Virus record (IMG/VR): IMGVR_UViG_3300008108_000296
Span: 1-36,422 of that record
Source of the DNA: a virus
Length of the DNA: 36,422 bases
Direction: 5' to 3' (one strand)
Part shown: in pieces, positions 16,501 through 26,200 of the stretch
Layout of the letters: each line of letters starts with the position of its first letter
Numbering within the stretch: position 1 is the first letter of the stretch
Notes under the pieces: generated by a model
The model's input: the letters and a program-made list of their open reading frames with translations, nothing else
Database searches by the model: none
What the model was told of the DNA's origin: nothing
Position numbers and translations under genes: made by a program

Positions 16501-19500
16501 CAATCACCAAAAGATAATGTGTTGTTTACATTACCTCTTTGGTATATTTGCAAACTAGGATCAACAACCAACAAAGCAGGTGAATATGTTGTATCAACCC
16601 AATTGTCCATGTTTGGAGACAACGACAAGCTACCTTTTGAAAAAGGTGTATTGAATGGGTTCACATTGGTTGTTCTGCTTGCCAATTTTTGTGATACTAT
16701 AATGCTTGTGGTATATGGCAATGTGAAATAATTCACTGAACCATCTCGACTAACATTAAAATTCAACGCAGAAATTGATGATGATGTTGGTGAATTCATG
16801 TTATACACCATGGCCAAATTCTTCAATGGGAAATTTTTAACATTTTGGCCAGCCGTTAACTGTCTGGTTCTTCTATTAATGTTTGCATTGAAATCAGTAA
16901 CACCAGAGTCTGAAGCAGAAAAACTTGAGAAATCATCTACCATAATACCATTTTTGAATCTATTTAATCCGTATGCATCAGAGATTTGCAATGAGTTTGC
17001 ATTTTGTTCCAATGAATTCAAAGAAGTATAGTATTCAACACGGTTAATTCTTGTGTCAAGACCAGCAATGTCAGCCATTGTGTAACGGCGGTGTTGCACT
17101 TTTTCTATAGACAAATCTGGTAATTTACCAACAGGTGACTCAGTTGTCACATATCCGGTGTATGGATTATGTGTGATGTTGGCTATTGTTAGAGAAGAAT
17201 CTGGTTCATTAGGTAGAATAGGGTTGATTGAAGGAGAACCCTCAACTATTTGTAGACTTCTATCTTTGGTTAAAACTAATTTATCTTTACGACCAAGATA
17301 ATGTTCATAGTCACAAATAAAACTTGTTGAATCTACAGGCAATAAAATTCCAACTCTTGTGTCTGATGGATTAGAGTAACGGAAAACAAAATCTGTTTGA
17401 GCATTTTGACGGGATGGTCTAAAATCCAAACAATCTCTCAACGAATATGTTGTTCCATTTTTACTTGTGTAATCTGGAATTTCTCTATAATTTTCTGGTG
17501 AATCTGAATTGGTGTAAGATGTTTGACTGAAATAACCATCACCACCAGAATGCTTGTAGTAATCAAGGTACACAAGTAAATTGCCTGCTGGCTTAGGTGC
17601 ACCAGGTTTTAATGTAATTGATGCATGGTCATAATAACCATCTCTTTGGCCATTATCGAAAACATAATTATTTGTAACATCATATGTTGAATTATTATAC
17701 ATTGTTGTTAATGGCAATGTACCTGAAGCTTTTGTATCAATGATTTTTACAATTCGTTTCACATCAGATAGATACAATGATTGTTTTGTTCCAGGAGCAG
17801 CAACACCTGCGGCTTGTATGTAAACTTGGCCACTAGAACTTACACCATCGTCAACAAATGTGTAGGTGTTAACTTGTGTTCCATTGGTTACAACTGTTGC
17901 ATTGGCCGCAGTAACTAAATTTTTAATTTTTAAGACAAAACCAGAATCGGTTGCAACAGGCACATCAACTTTAAATATGATTGTTGCTGTAAATGCGGTC
18001 AAATCTGCTGTTGTGGTTGTCAATGTTGCAACAGATAAATCACCATTCATTGAAATGGCTCTAGGAGATACTGACCAATTAACAATATCACCAGCTGCAA
18101 ACTTTGAATTTGATTGAGCATTCGTCACAATAATTGTGAAGTTTTCTCTGACCAAATCTGCACTCAAAGCCTGGCCTGCTGTACCTATATGTGAAATTTT
18201 ATCATTGTAACTTGAAAGGTCCACAGTTGCAGACAATGTACTACCAGCAACACCAAAAGGTACACCTCTAATTTCAATAAAAGATGTGTAGATTGCATCG
18301 GTAATATCAGAGACAAATGGTAAACCTATTGGAAACAATAGTTCTGGTTTATTTGGATTTTCAAAAATTGCATCACCAGAAGCTATACCATTTTGTTTTC
18401 CAGTATCATCTATTTTTGCACTACCATATACAGTATAGTTACTGTTGTTAACTTGCAACATAGATTCCGCATCAGCGGTATTAAAATTCATCACAAAAGT
18501 GGATGTATTGTCTGGTGTTACACTCCAAGACCTATTCACAGTTGCAGTTCTTGTTGAACCTACGTATGCTGTGATTGTTCTTGTTTCACCTGCATTTGTT
18601 CCTGATGTAATTGAAATGTCAACACCAACATAAGCATCATTAAATGAAGACGTTTGGCCATTTGTTCCTGGTAGAACTACTGTGGTTGAACTTGCTGAAA
18701 CAAGTGTGCCTGTTAAAGCCTGGTTCTGCAAGTCATATACCATTGCCTTGAAGATATGTGTATTTGCATTGGCTGTTGGCGCACTCTGATAATCTAAACC
18801 ACGAATGTATCCTCTTGCCACCAATGTGGAATTGTAAGTTGTTGCATTAGCTGTATGTACATTATCAGTTGAAACACAATGAAAGTCTATTGTGTTTGCT
18901 GTTGTTACTTCAAATGTTTTTGAGTTTGCGCCATGCACATTCGATACAATAAAATAACTACCATAGTTAATAACTGTTGTGTCATTATTTTTTAAAGATG
19001 TTGCCCTTGCACGGTTGGAAGATATATTAACAGGTGAAGGATTCTCTACACGATAACCATGCACATATGCAAGGCCTTTACCCACACCCATTATGTACTT
19101 GTCCTCATCATCCGGATCAACTTTTGGTGTTATACTGAAATCGTTTACAATGTAATCACCATTGGTTTCGTAGTCACGCTTTGCAAAGTAATCATCAATC
19201 GCCGCATAAACTGATCCATCAACCATCTTGAAAACATTACCATCTTCAACACGAAGTAACTCAATGAAAAATTGGTCATCACCAAAGTACAATGGTTTTG
19301 ATGTTAGTTCAAGGCTAATAACATATCTGTCTGCACCAGGCGCTTGGTAGTTTGATGCACCGACCGCAGGATCCAACAATGACGCATCGTTTGCATAGTC
19401 ATAGATTGTTTCGGTAATTTCCAAACCAACCCGTCTGGATGGTGTACTGTCATACTTACTTAAAACGATTGTTGTTGGTTCAATTTGTACAAAGTTACCA

Positions 19501-20021
19501 AGAACATAGAAAACACCTTTGGCAATCGAAACAACAGAAGACTCACCGGTTGAATTGTTTGTTACTGCTTGGCAAGCTTTATTTGAATTCACATCATAGA
19601 TAATATCGTTGTCAGTGAATCTTGTACCTGATTTGTATACAACAATCAATGTTGGTGGATCACCTTCACCTGCGGTGCCTGTTGGTTGTGCTACAGCAAC
19701 AACTTTAGCTCTAATTGTTCCAGTTGCATTAGTTAACAATAAACCACTGAAATCGGAAATATCAATTGTTGCACCATTATATGTGGTTTGTAATTTGATG
19801 TAGTAACAATTGAAATTGGTGGTAATTTGACCACCAGTTACGGGAGAATTTTCTTTGAAAATGTTATTGGCAAACTTAGTAATCTGATCCTGTAGGATCG
19901 TTTGTGCCTGTGTTAATTCTCTGGCCTGTACTGCCTTACCTGGTTTGAATAAAATTCGATGAAAGTTTTTTGTATCATCGAAATCATCATAGTAAGGATC
20001 AACGTTAAAATTTAGAGCCAT
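13596..20021 (-). CDS. giant virion structural protein (DUF4815-like), 2141 aa
   Basis: The largest gene of the window. The N-terminus (MALNFNVDPYYDDFDDTKNF, HRILFKPGKAVQARELTQAQ, TILQDQITKFANNIF) is the signature of the DUF4815-type structural proteins found in T4-like phages of aquatic bacteria, next to gp8. The body is a long series of beta-rich modules. A GSGYIETPTVSIDVSGGSAA segment near residue 1955 matches glycine-rich segments in gp6, gp8 and the 1045-aa protein. No enzyme motif or membrane segment was seen. Its position after gp8 corresponds to that of gp9-gp12 in T4, none of which is recognisable here, so a baseplate-periphery or fibre-attachment role is inferred. An AAGGGA ribosome-binding site precedes ATG 20021, and it follows gp8 by 9 bp. 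Confidence 0.85.
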   Translation of the reverse strand: MALNFNVDPYYDDFDDTKNFHRILFKPGKAVQARELTQAQTILQDQITKFANNIFKENSPVTGGQITTNFNCYYIKLQTTYNGATIDISDFSGLLLTNATGTIRAKVVAVAQPTGTAGEGDPPTLIVVYKSGTRFTDNDIIYDVNSNKACQAVTNNSTGESSVVSIAKGVFYVLGNFVQIEPTTIVLSKYDSTPSRRVGLEITETIYDYANDASLLDPAVGASNYQAPGADRYVISLELTSKPLYFGDDQFFIELLRVEDGNVFKMVDGSVYAAIDDYFAKRDYETNGDYIVNDFSITPKVDPDDEDKYIMGVGKGLAYVHGYRVENPSPVNISSNRARATSLKNNDTTVINYGSYFIVSNVHGANSKTFEVTTANTIDFHCVSTDNVHTANATTYNSTLVARGYIRGLDYQSAPTANANTHIFKAMVYDLQNQALTGTLVSASSTTVVLPGTNGQTSSFNDAYVGVDISITSGTNAGETRTITAYVGSTRTATVNRSWSVTPDNTSTFVMNFNTADAESMLQVNNSNYTVYGSAKIDDTGKQNGIASGDAIFENPNKPELLFPIGLPFVSDITDAIYTSFIEIRGVPFGVAGSTLSATVDLSSYNDKISHIGTAGQALSADLVRENFTIIVTNAQSNSKFAAGDIVNWSVSPRAISMNGDLSVATLTTTTADLTAFTATIIFKVDVPVATDSGFVLKIKNLVTAANATVVTNGTQVNTYTFVDDGVSSSGQVYIQAAGVAAPGTKQSLYLSDVKRIVKIIDTKASGTLPLTTMYNNSTYDVTNNYVFDNGQRDGYYDHASITLKPGAPKPAGNLLVYLDYYKHSGGDGYFSQTSYTNSDSPENYREIPDYTSKNGTTYSLRDCLDFRPSRQNAQTDFVFRYSNPSDTRVGILLPVDSTSFICDYEHYLGRKDKLVLTKDRSLQIVEGSPSINPILPNEPDSSLTIANITHNPYTGYVTTESPVGKLPDLSIEKVQHRRYTMADIAGLDTRINRVEYYTSLNSLEQNANSLQISDAYGLNRFKNGIMVDDFSSFSASDSGVTDFNANINRRTRQLTAGQNVKNFPLKNLAMVYNMNSPTSSSISALNFNVSRDGSVNYFTLPYTTSIIVSQKLASRTTNVNPFNTPFSKGSLSLSPNMDNWVDTTYSPALLVVDPSLQIYQRGNVNNTLSFGDWQTVPGTSATSLQSQTSSPWATVSNSVGWTGGSTGLQQTTIQNSTLSSTYLTKFKEQQTNILGPYNKIDNTYSLNNGYINDISILPWIKPQQIMIKASNLLIKTKLYAFFDNVSVDSYVRRLNTIEVASVTGTFKAGDIIGYYSAGTFTPTGKVEGVYNYTDTTKIRLYVSNDFKTTTYNNGLALQNGFFNASGVYQSSTASGSVVATQFSNSSEHYSGTLKDSTSLTSIQLSPLASSVNDFYNGLTIYITSGANPGQSAVISDYDGSTKVATLATPIVVSSVVGLPDKETYSIGSTTGSIESNERGDFFGVFTVPANTFHTGQKVFRLDNRINNNVGTVTTYAEGTFYAEGLQINRQTIDFGASPSGAKDTFKQTLYKDSSYTTNTSEVQTRRIITDLQPPPPWTGDPVAQTFQIDPTNFPNGAFLSSIRVFFASKPTSTNDGSPITLSIVGTLNGYPNGVTLDHSVVTLDPTKVKVSSTPQHLDSTTYTEFTFTSPVYIQSGVLYAFIVKSLSNEYTLWTASNNEEALPSTVKNLSTDPYPSSITKISAAHYVGGLFLSQNSQTWEADQNQSVMFTIDRCVFNTSVTPSIRMVVPKKLPQRTLVDSEIDFYKNANTMTDLISTTSNSNILVDAFNISTTDFVPSSTSINYTYDATLQSGTSAGQVSINPGNFGTTMYEHIYLDDNQRQRVLVANSETSFSLYGQLSSQDNAVSPVISDAGTTVFTVQYNINNCELSNSLISIVSQGNSYATGNTTVSISAPTGANATQAYASPVIEAGKITSIYLTTPGSGYIETPTVSIDVSGGSAAGASAIITGETSKNGGPATTRYVTKKVVLEAGFDSGDLNVYLSAYRPAKTDIQVYYKILNRNDTQSFADGSWILMTKTKNSNTLYSKFRGDLHEYTFAPGSLGTEQGYVSYTSTNGQTYNSFNQFAIKIVLLTTDTTIVPHLTDMRCIALPSNINSSIG

Positions 20022-20030
20022 TTTTTTCCC

Positions 20031-21398
20031 TTAGAAACCTAATACAAATTTGAGTTGTTCTATTCCGTCATCACTTCTCTGAACACTTGATCTATTTTCA
20101 ATATATGCCAAATATCCAGAATGTATTGCAAAATTTGGAAGACTATATGACAATACAGTCCTTGTTGATGTGGTTGTTTGACCGAAAATAGGACTATTAA
20201 TTACTGGAACACCTTTTGTATTTATTAGCTTTATTAGATTGGTAGAAAGATTAAAGTATAAAACTGTTGCAGTAAATGTTGGATTGTTAACTGGACCTTG
20301 ATAAACAATCTCATCCATTTGGAATCCAATGTCTGAACCTGCCGCCACAACGATATCTGTTGTTGTACTATATGCAACACCATTTGCATATACAGGATTA
20401 TACTGTTTGGTTGTTGGATTAATTATGATACCTAGTTGGTGGAAATCAATGTCTGTTGGTAATAGTCCATTTTCTGTACCTTCAAACTCACAAGTCAACA
20501 TCACATGGTCACAACCTAACTCAGAAACCGGATCAAACCCATGCCCACCAACAGGTGAAGTTGATGCACCTAATGCACAACCTTCACCGATGCCGGATTC
20601 CACTACAGCGTTCACATAAGAATAGTTACTACCTGGATTGGTAACAATAACATCATGGATAACTCCGTTCTGTACATTTGCTGTAGCAGCCGCACCAGTT
20701 CCATCACCAGTGATTACTATATTTACAACAGAATTTCCTGGATCATATCCTGAACCACTTTCAACCACATTAATAACATCTATGCTACCAACACCGGCAG
20801 ATGTAATTAGAGGGTTTGGTGTGTTTGTACCTATAGCCACTGGCATCCATTCTCTGTCCATAAACTTGAGTTTTAGACCAGTATCAATGGTATACATGAA
20901 TTTCCATTTGTAACCATCTTGACCCTGGAACATTTTGTTTGCAGTGTATGTGCCCGGTTCAAAATAAGGCTCTTCTGTTGATGGTTGGTCGTTATTGTTC
21001 CATAAACATTTAAAAACTTGGTCGTATTTATTTTTTACATAAAAAACCTGAATGATATAACCATTTGCATCTTTTTCGAGCATATCAACTTCATCTTGGA
21101 AATAATTATACATTACTCCTGAAGTCCAATCTACACGTTGTATGACTGGTGATATATCATTAGTCTTTATCTGTTTCACAATAAACATATTCTTGTACAC
21201 CTGCTTGATTGATTTCAAGTCGGTTGCAGGAACAGGTGGGTTTACATCATCATTCCAGGGCAGTGGTTTTGCCAGAAAACAATAGAACACATTGATTGGC
21301 TCTGTCAAATACGGTGGTACCACAGCCACCGGTGCATAATACATCAACCCTATCTGGGAAACTTTTGAACCGTTTGTGAGAATATTTTTATTTGCCAT
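20031..21398 (-). CDS. 8: baseplate wedge subunit gp8
   Basis: A 455-aa protein whose N-terminal part matches the T4 gp8 pattern: ISQ-like SKVSQIGLMYYAPVAVVPPY, INVFYCFLAKPLPWNDD, then DGYKWKFMYTIDTGLKLKFM. In T4, gp8 is a dimeric wedge component contacting gp6, gp7 and gp10. It is longer than T4 gp8 (334 aa). The surplus includes a glycine-rich VVESGSGYDPGNSVVNIVIT plus GDGTGAAATANVQNG module (residues ~200-270) that recurs in gp6 and two other neighbours. The context among gp6, the 1045-aa and the giant structural genes supports the call. Confidence 0.82.
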   Translation of the reverse strand: MANKNILTNGSKVSQIGLMYYAPVAVVPPYLTEPINVFYCFLAKPLPWNDDVNPPVPATDLKSIKQVYKNMFIVKQIKTNDISPVIQRVDWTSGVMYNYFQDEVDMLEKDANGYIIQVFYVKNKYDQVFKCLWNNNDQPSTEEPYFEPGTYTANKMFQGQDGYKWKFMYTIDTGLKLKFMDREWMPVAIGTNTPNPLITSAGVGSIDVINVVESGSGYDPGNSVVNIVITGDGTGAAATANVQNGVIHDVIVTNPGSNYSYVNAVVESGIGEGCALGASTSPVGGHGFDPVSELGCDHVMLTCEFEGTENGLLPTDIDFHQLGIIINPTTKQYNPVYANGVAYSTTTDIVVAAGSDIGFQMDEIVYQGPVNNPTFTATVLYFNLSTNLIKLINTKGVPVINSPIFGQTTTSTRTVLSYSLPNFAIHSGYLAYIENRSSVQRSDDGIEQLKFVLGF

Positions 21399-21405
21399 AG
21401 TATTT

Positions 21406-21413
21406 TATTTATT
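21406..21413 (-). promoter_or_regulatory. possible late-promoter-like box (AATAAATA)
   Basis: AATAAATA on the minus strand overlaps the stop of the 602-aa gene and stands only 7 bp upstream of the gp8 start. A T4-type late transcript from here would have almost no leader, so this may be chance or could give a near-leaderless message. Confidence 0.2.
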
Positions 21414-23220
21414 ACTGATATGTGACTGCAACATAAGTATTTGCAAGATCATTATTAAAACTGAAGTATCTTAAATAGGTTGTTTTTGTTGCACCTAAAT
21501 TGAAATCAATTGCACCAATTGTAGAATTTATTGCTGTGCATCCATGTGTAATTATTCTTTGTTGTCCTGATGTGTTGGTAATAATCAAATCAACAAATTT
21601 TCCTGGTACAAAAGAACTTAAAGTCACTGTTAAATCGTCCGCAATATTTGCTTTCACCATACCGGAATTGGAAAAGGTGATTGTGATTGCTGTTTGTAAA
21701 CTTGAAAATATATTTGGTGTTCTTATTGTATTGGCTGCATACAGTGGTCCCGTTACTGTTAATGTACCCGGTACTGTTAAATTTGCATCAACTACAATTG
21801 TTGATGTATTTTGTAATGCACTTGCTGCATTTGTGAAGGCTGCTTGTGCAATCGGTTCAATAATATCTAAACGACCTGCTTGTGTGGCAGCCAAAGATTG
21901 TGCAGAATTGGCTTTTGTGAATGCACCGTTGGCATACAACGATGCAGAGTTGGCTGCACCAAACGCACCGTTAGCGTATAGACCACCAGAATTGGCTGTT
22001 GTGTATGCATTGTTGGAATTTATGAATGCACCGTTTGCAAATACACCAGCAGAATTAGCTGAACCAAACGCACCGTTGGCATATAATGCAGCTGAGGTTG
22101 CCACATTTGCTGCTGTAAATGCACCATTCGCATACAACGATGCAGAATTTGCGGCACCAAATGCTGCATTAGCATAAACACCTACTGTATTGGATGAATT
22201 AAATGCAGCATTTGCCTGTGGCCATACTTGGTTATTAGATTGATTAAAGACTGTATTAGCTTGTATGAATGCTGCATTGGCATACAATGAACCAGAATTT
22301 GCGGTACCAAACGCAGCATTCGCCTGTGGCCATACTTGGTTATTTGAACGACTGAATACTGCATTTGCTTGTATGAATGCACCGTTGGCATATAATGATG
22401 CAGAATTGGCTGCACCAAATCCACTGTTTGCATAAGAACTGGCTGAATTAGATGCTTCAAAAGCACCGTTAGCATATAGACTTGCGGAATTAGATGCTTC
22501 AAAAGCACCGTTAGCATATAGACTTGCGGAATTAGATGCAGCAAAAGCACCGTTAGCATACAGAGCAGCTGAGTTTGCTACACCAAAACTAGAATTTGCT
22601 CTCACAAATGCACTGTTTGCAAATGGACCAGTTGATTCTGTGGAAGTATTCTGTGATGAACCATCTGCAAACTTCAATGGTTTTGCAACCAAGTTCACAC
22701 CATCTGTTGATATCTTTACTTGAACTTTGTTTGACTCTGGACCACCTGCGATGATATTGACTGTTCTACCTGCGGTTGTTGTACCTATGATTAGGTTACC
22801 ACCAGTGCCTGTAGCAGTGTTACCTTGTACATACAAGTAACCATCTAGTGGCAATACAGAAGTGTATGTTGCATCTGTATCGGTTGAACCTGCCAAACCC
22901 AAATCAATATAGTTTCTTTCATCTGTACCTGTGTCAGCAGTAATAACATAGTCAGCCGAGCCGTCAGATGTTCTATTCTGTAAGTTTGTTTGTAGATATG
23001 ATGAACTGTTACCAATAAACTGTGCAATAACATTTGGAAGAATGATTGCGTTGTTACCAACATTCAGTGCTGTATTAGAATATAAACTTTCGGCCAAAGT
23101 TCTAGCAGTGAATTTACTGGTGACACTGGTTGAATTATCAATACCAACCAAGATTGTATTGGATGTGTTACTATCTAAGTGTGTTAGATTTGGTAATTGC
23201 GAAATTTTTACTGTTGACAT
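21412..23220 (-). CDS. Ala/Asn-heptad repeat structural protein, 602 aa
   Basis: Residues 1-195 form a globular, beta-type head (MSTVKISQLPNLTHLDSNTS, NNAIILPNVIAQFIGNSSSY, YVQGNTATGTGGNLIIGTTT). From about residue 196 to 455 the sequence is almost continuous heptads of the form [A/S]-N-[S/G]-A-[S/F]-x-[Y/A], such as ANSASLYANGAF. This stretch includes two copies of a ~36-residue unit with SNNQVWPQANAAF. The C-terminal ~145 residues are a second folded domain (TVTGPLYAANTIRTPNIFSS, ITNTSGQQRIITHGC) resembling a small pyocin-knob-like or phage-tail beta domain. It lies between the gp7-position gene and gp8 inside the wedge cluster. I infer a trimeric rod attached to the baseplate, perhaps a short fibre. 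GGGGT precedes the ATG. Confidence 0.78.
   Translation of the reverse strand: MSTVKISQLPNLTHLDSNTSNTILVGIDNSTSVTSKFTARTLAESLYSNTALNVGNNAIILPNVIAQFIGNSSSYLQTNLQNRTSDGSADYVITADTGTDERNYIDLGLAGSTDTDATYTSVLPLDGYLYVQGNTATGTGGNLIIGTTTAGRTVNIIAGGPESNKVQVKISTDGVNLVAKPLKFADGSSQNTSTESTGPFANSAFVRANSSFGVANSAALYANGAFAASNSASLYANGAFEASNSASLYANGAFEASNSASSYANSGFGAANSASLYANGAFIQANAVFSRSNNQVWPQANAAFGTANSGSLYANAAFIQANTVFNQSNNQVWPQANAAFNSSNTVGVYANAAFGAANSASLYANGAFTAANVATSAALYANGAFGSANSAGVFANGAFINSNNAYTTANSGGLYANGAFGAANSASLYANGAFTKANSAQSLAATQAGRLDIIEPIAQAAFTNAASALQNTSTIVVDANLTVPGTLTVTGPLYAANTIRTPNIFSSLQTAITITFSNSGMVKANIADDLTVTLSSFVPGKFVDLIITNTSGQQRIITHGCTAINSTIGAIDFNLGATKTTYLRYFSFNNDLANTYVAVTYQ
22445..22570 (-). 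repeat. three tandem 42-bp repeats inside the 602-aa gene
   Basis: Units starting at 22445, 22487 and 22529 share an exact 42-bp period. The first two are identical at nearly every base and the third differs at a few positions. They encode the 14-residue unit EASNSASLYANGAF. The near identity, in contrast to diverged neighbouring heptads, points to recent slippage or unequal recombination. Confidence 0.85.
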
Positions 23221-23223
23221 TGT

Positions 23224-26200
23224 TTACCCCAATAGGATTGTTCTATCATCTTCTGTTGTTAATGTAATACCATCTTCTGTGGCAATCTCTGGTATATATT
23301 GTAACCCAATTGGGCCAAATATCTTAATTTGATTTGATGAAATTGTACTATTTGCAATGAAGTTTCTTTTAACTGAAAGTAAAGTATTTTCATTAGATGA
23401 TAAGTTGGTTGTTAAAACAATCTGATCGTCCGAATAGTTTACTGATTTAACCGTGTATATATTGTTGTTTACTTTGATGGAGTCACCAGTATAAACAATA
23501 TCTTTTAATGGATAACTTGTGTTACTATAAACACCATTGTTCTCATAATCAACTTGGGCAGTGAGTGATGTAATATTTAGTGTGTTGGTGCCAGAGGTGC
23601 CAGTAACAACTGCCACATTTCCAAATGTTAACCAAACATTACTTGCAATTGTAATTGAATCTTGTGCATCGTTCACATCAACAACCAAAGACTTAATGTT
23701 GACACCACGATCATTCTTAATTTCAATCGTACTTACATTTGGAAATATAAATTCTTCCAGATTTGAACCAAGTTTATTGTTAAATTTAATTACATTGTTA
23801 CTCTTGTTGGTGAAACTGGTTGTGATACTCAGTGCATCAGAAGTGTGTTCACCCAAATAGTAAGCTAATGGTTCACCACCATATAAACCTTGTTGTGAAT
23901 GGTGAAAAAGGTTGTTGTTCGATTTCAATGCATAACGACCAATTACATTTGTTCCGGTTGGATGTAATAGGTTCAACAATACTTCTCTGTATTTTGCAAT
24001 TTCTTTTTCAAGTGTAATCTGATATGTGAAATTGTTGTACTTGGTACTCTGCAACACATCATAAGAACTTGGTTGCCCTTGTGTTGTTAAATACTGGCCT
24101 TCACCAATCACAAGACCATTCAAGAATGTTGCGTTAGCCTTTGCGGATCCATCACCAAATGTTATCACACCAAACTTATCATAAGTTCTGGTGTACACTG
24201 TTTGGTTGCCAACTGCATCAAAATAATTATATGTCTGTACAAATTGTGGAAATGCAGAGTTTGCCATCGGCAGACTGATGTACTTACCATCAATCACCAA
24301 AGGTAGTTTTGGATTTGGTTTTGAATCGTAATTGTAAACCCTCAAATTGTATAATGACAATTGTGAGTTCGCATCAGCAGACAACAATGAAACTGAATTG
24401 ACTCTTGCTGTGTATGAAGCAAGATTGATTGTTGGACCTTGATAGATTACATCATCTTTTTGTGGCAAGTTTTCAATTGCAACATTAGATACCACAATAT
24501 CTTGTATTCGTATTGACACATTAGGTTTGAATTCATAATCTTCACCGTAATTTTCAATTGAGATTGTTGTTACTGAACCTGCTCTGTCTACGACTGGAGA
24601 GAAAGTTGCGCCTGTTCCTAGAATACCTGGAATAAACAAACTTGCACCGGTCGCTGATGGGTTTGCAGATGTTACCGACAAACTAGGTAAATAATCATTC
24701 GTATATCCCATTCCGCCTAATGGCCATTTTGGATATGTACGATACTGTGGATCAATAAAAAAATCTACTGCTGTAATTGCTCCAGTTCCATTCACACCTG
24801 TTACATTTGCATAAGGACCTTGGCCACGACCACCATTAAAAACAATTCTATCGTTCACTTGATAACCAGAACCACCGTTACTGATTTGAACTGGACCTAA
24901 TATACCAAGCGATTCTAGTGAAGAATTAACAGAAAATTCATCAAAGGAATCTTCTGTTCTATATGTAGACAATGCGGTTATTTCTGGTATCTTAGTTATT
25001 CCACCACCACCATTGTCAACAAAAATGGAAGATATAGGAAATGTTGTTAGTGAACCAAAAGTAAATGCATTTGCAAGAGTTGTATCTTTAGTAGATGTTC
25101 CAACATTAGCAAAGAAGAAATTTGCATTACTTAATCTGATCTCTTTCTTAAAACCAATAACATCCATTGGTATGAAAGCCACATTGGCTCTTGCGTTGCC
25201 TACTGCCGTGGCAGTTTGTATATTTGCACCAGAGGCTTGTACATTTGAAGAAAATACTTGTGCAGTTATGCCAACAATAGCTTGTGCATTTACTGTTTGA
25301 GTATATCTAATATTTGTTATAGTACCTTGTGCATCAACTTCAGAAACATATGCAAAAGTGGATTCTTCATACACAACTGAATCGTTAATTCTATAACCTG
25401 TACCACCGTTAATTATTTTAAATGATGGAGGTAAATATGGAGATATAGATGCAACGTTTGCTCTTGCACCACTTATGGCCGAATCTTCAATTATGATAAT
25501 GGTATTTGGTTTTAATGAGTAACCATAACCACCATCAACCACATTGATACGCTGAATAGAACCTTTGGTAATTTCACCAACCTTTGCTGTTGCACCAACT
25601 GGATTTGCAACGTTTGCATTTAGGCCACCATAAACAACAACTGGATCACCAGGTTGATATGTTAAACCACGGCTTGTTGGATTAACTCTTATCTGGCTAA
25701 TTTGACCAACAATTTTTGCACGAAGTATATTACCACCAAATAAAACATCCTGGTTGTTTGAATCTACAATCCTAACAGTCTCACCAGAGTTAAATAGTCT
25801 TTCAATGTTTGATATGAATATTTCGGTTTTGTTTCCAACCAATACAGCAGCTTCAATTGTTGCAATAGATTTTGAAACTTCACCAAAAATTCTATAGTTT
25901 TTTGTCTGTAAGAAATATGGATTGGCCGATAATAATTTTAAACTCTTTGCGATGTACCATGTGCCACCAGATGCTTTGAACACCGAGTCTTTGGTATTGA
26001 ATATTTCAACATCTGTGTTGTAGAGTACACGGAAAAGAAATTCATACGATGCTGGTGTACCTTTACTTTGGTACAACTGTCTTGCAACTTTTACAGCTTG
26101 TTCTTGACTTACTAAAGATTCTCTTGGAAAGAAGGGTAAGAATTCGTTGTTGAAATAATCTATGAATTCTTCCGTTGTTGCATCAACATCTTTGTAATTC

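Noticed and set aside
21500-22177. Plus-strand 225-codon open frame opposite the 602-aa protein
   Set aside because: Antisense shadow of the Ala/Asn heptads; repeat periodicity keeps the frame open and no start signals are present.
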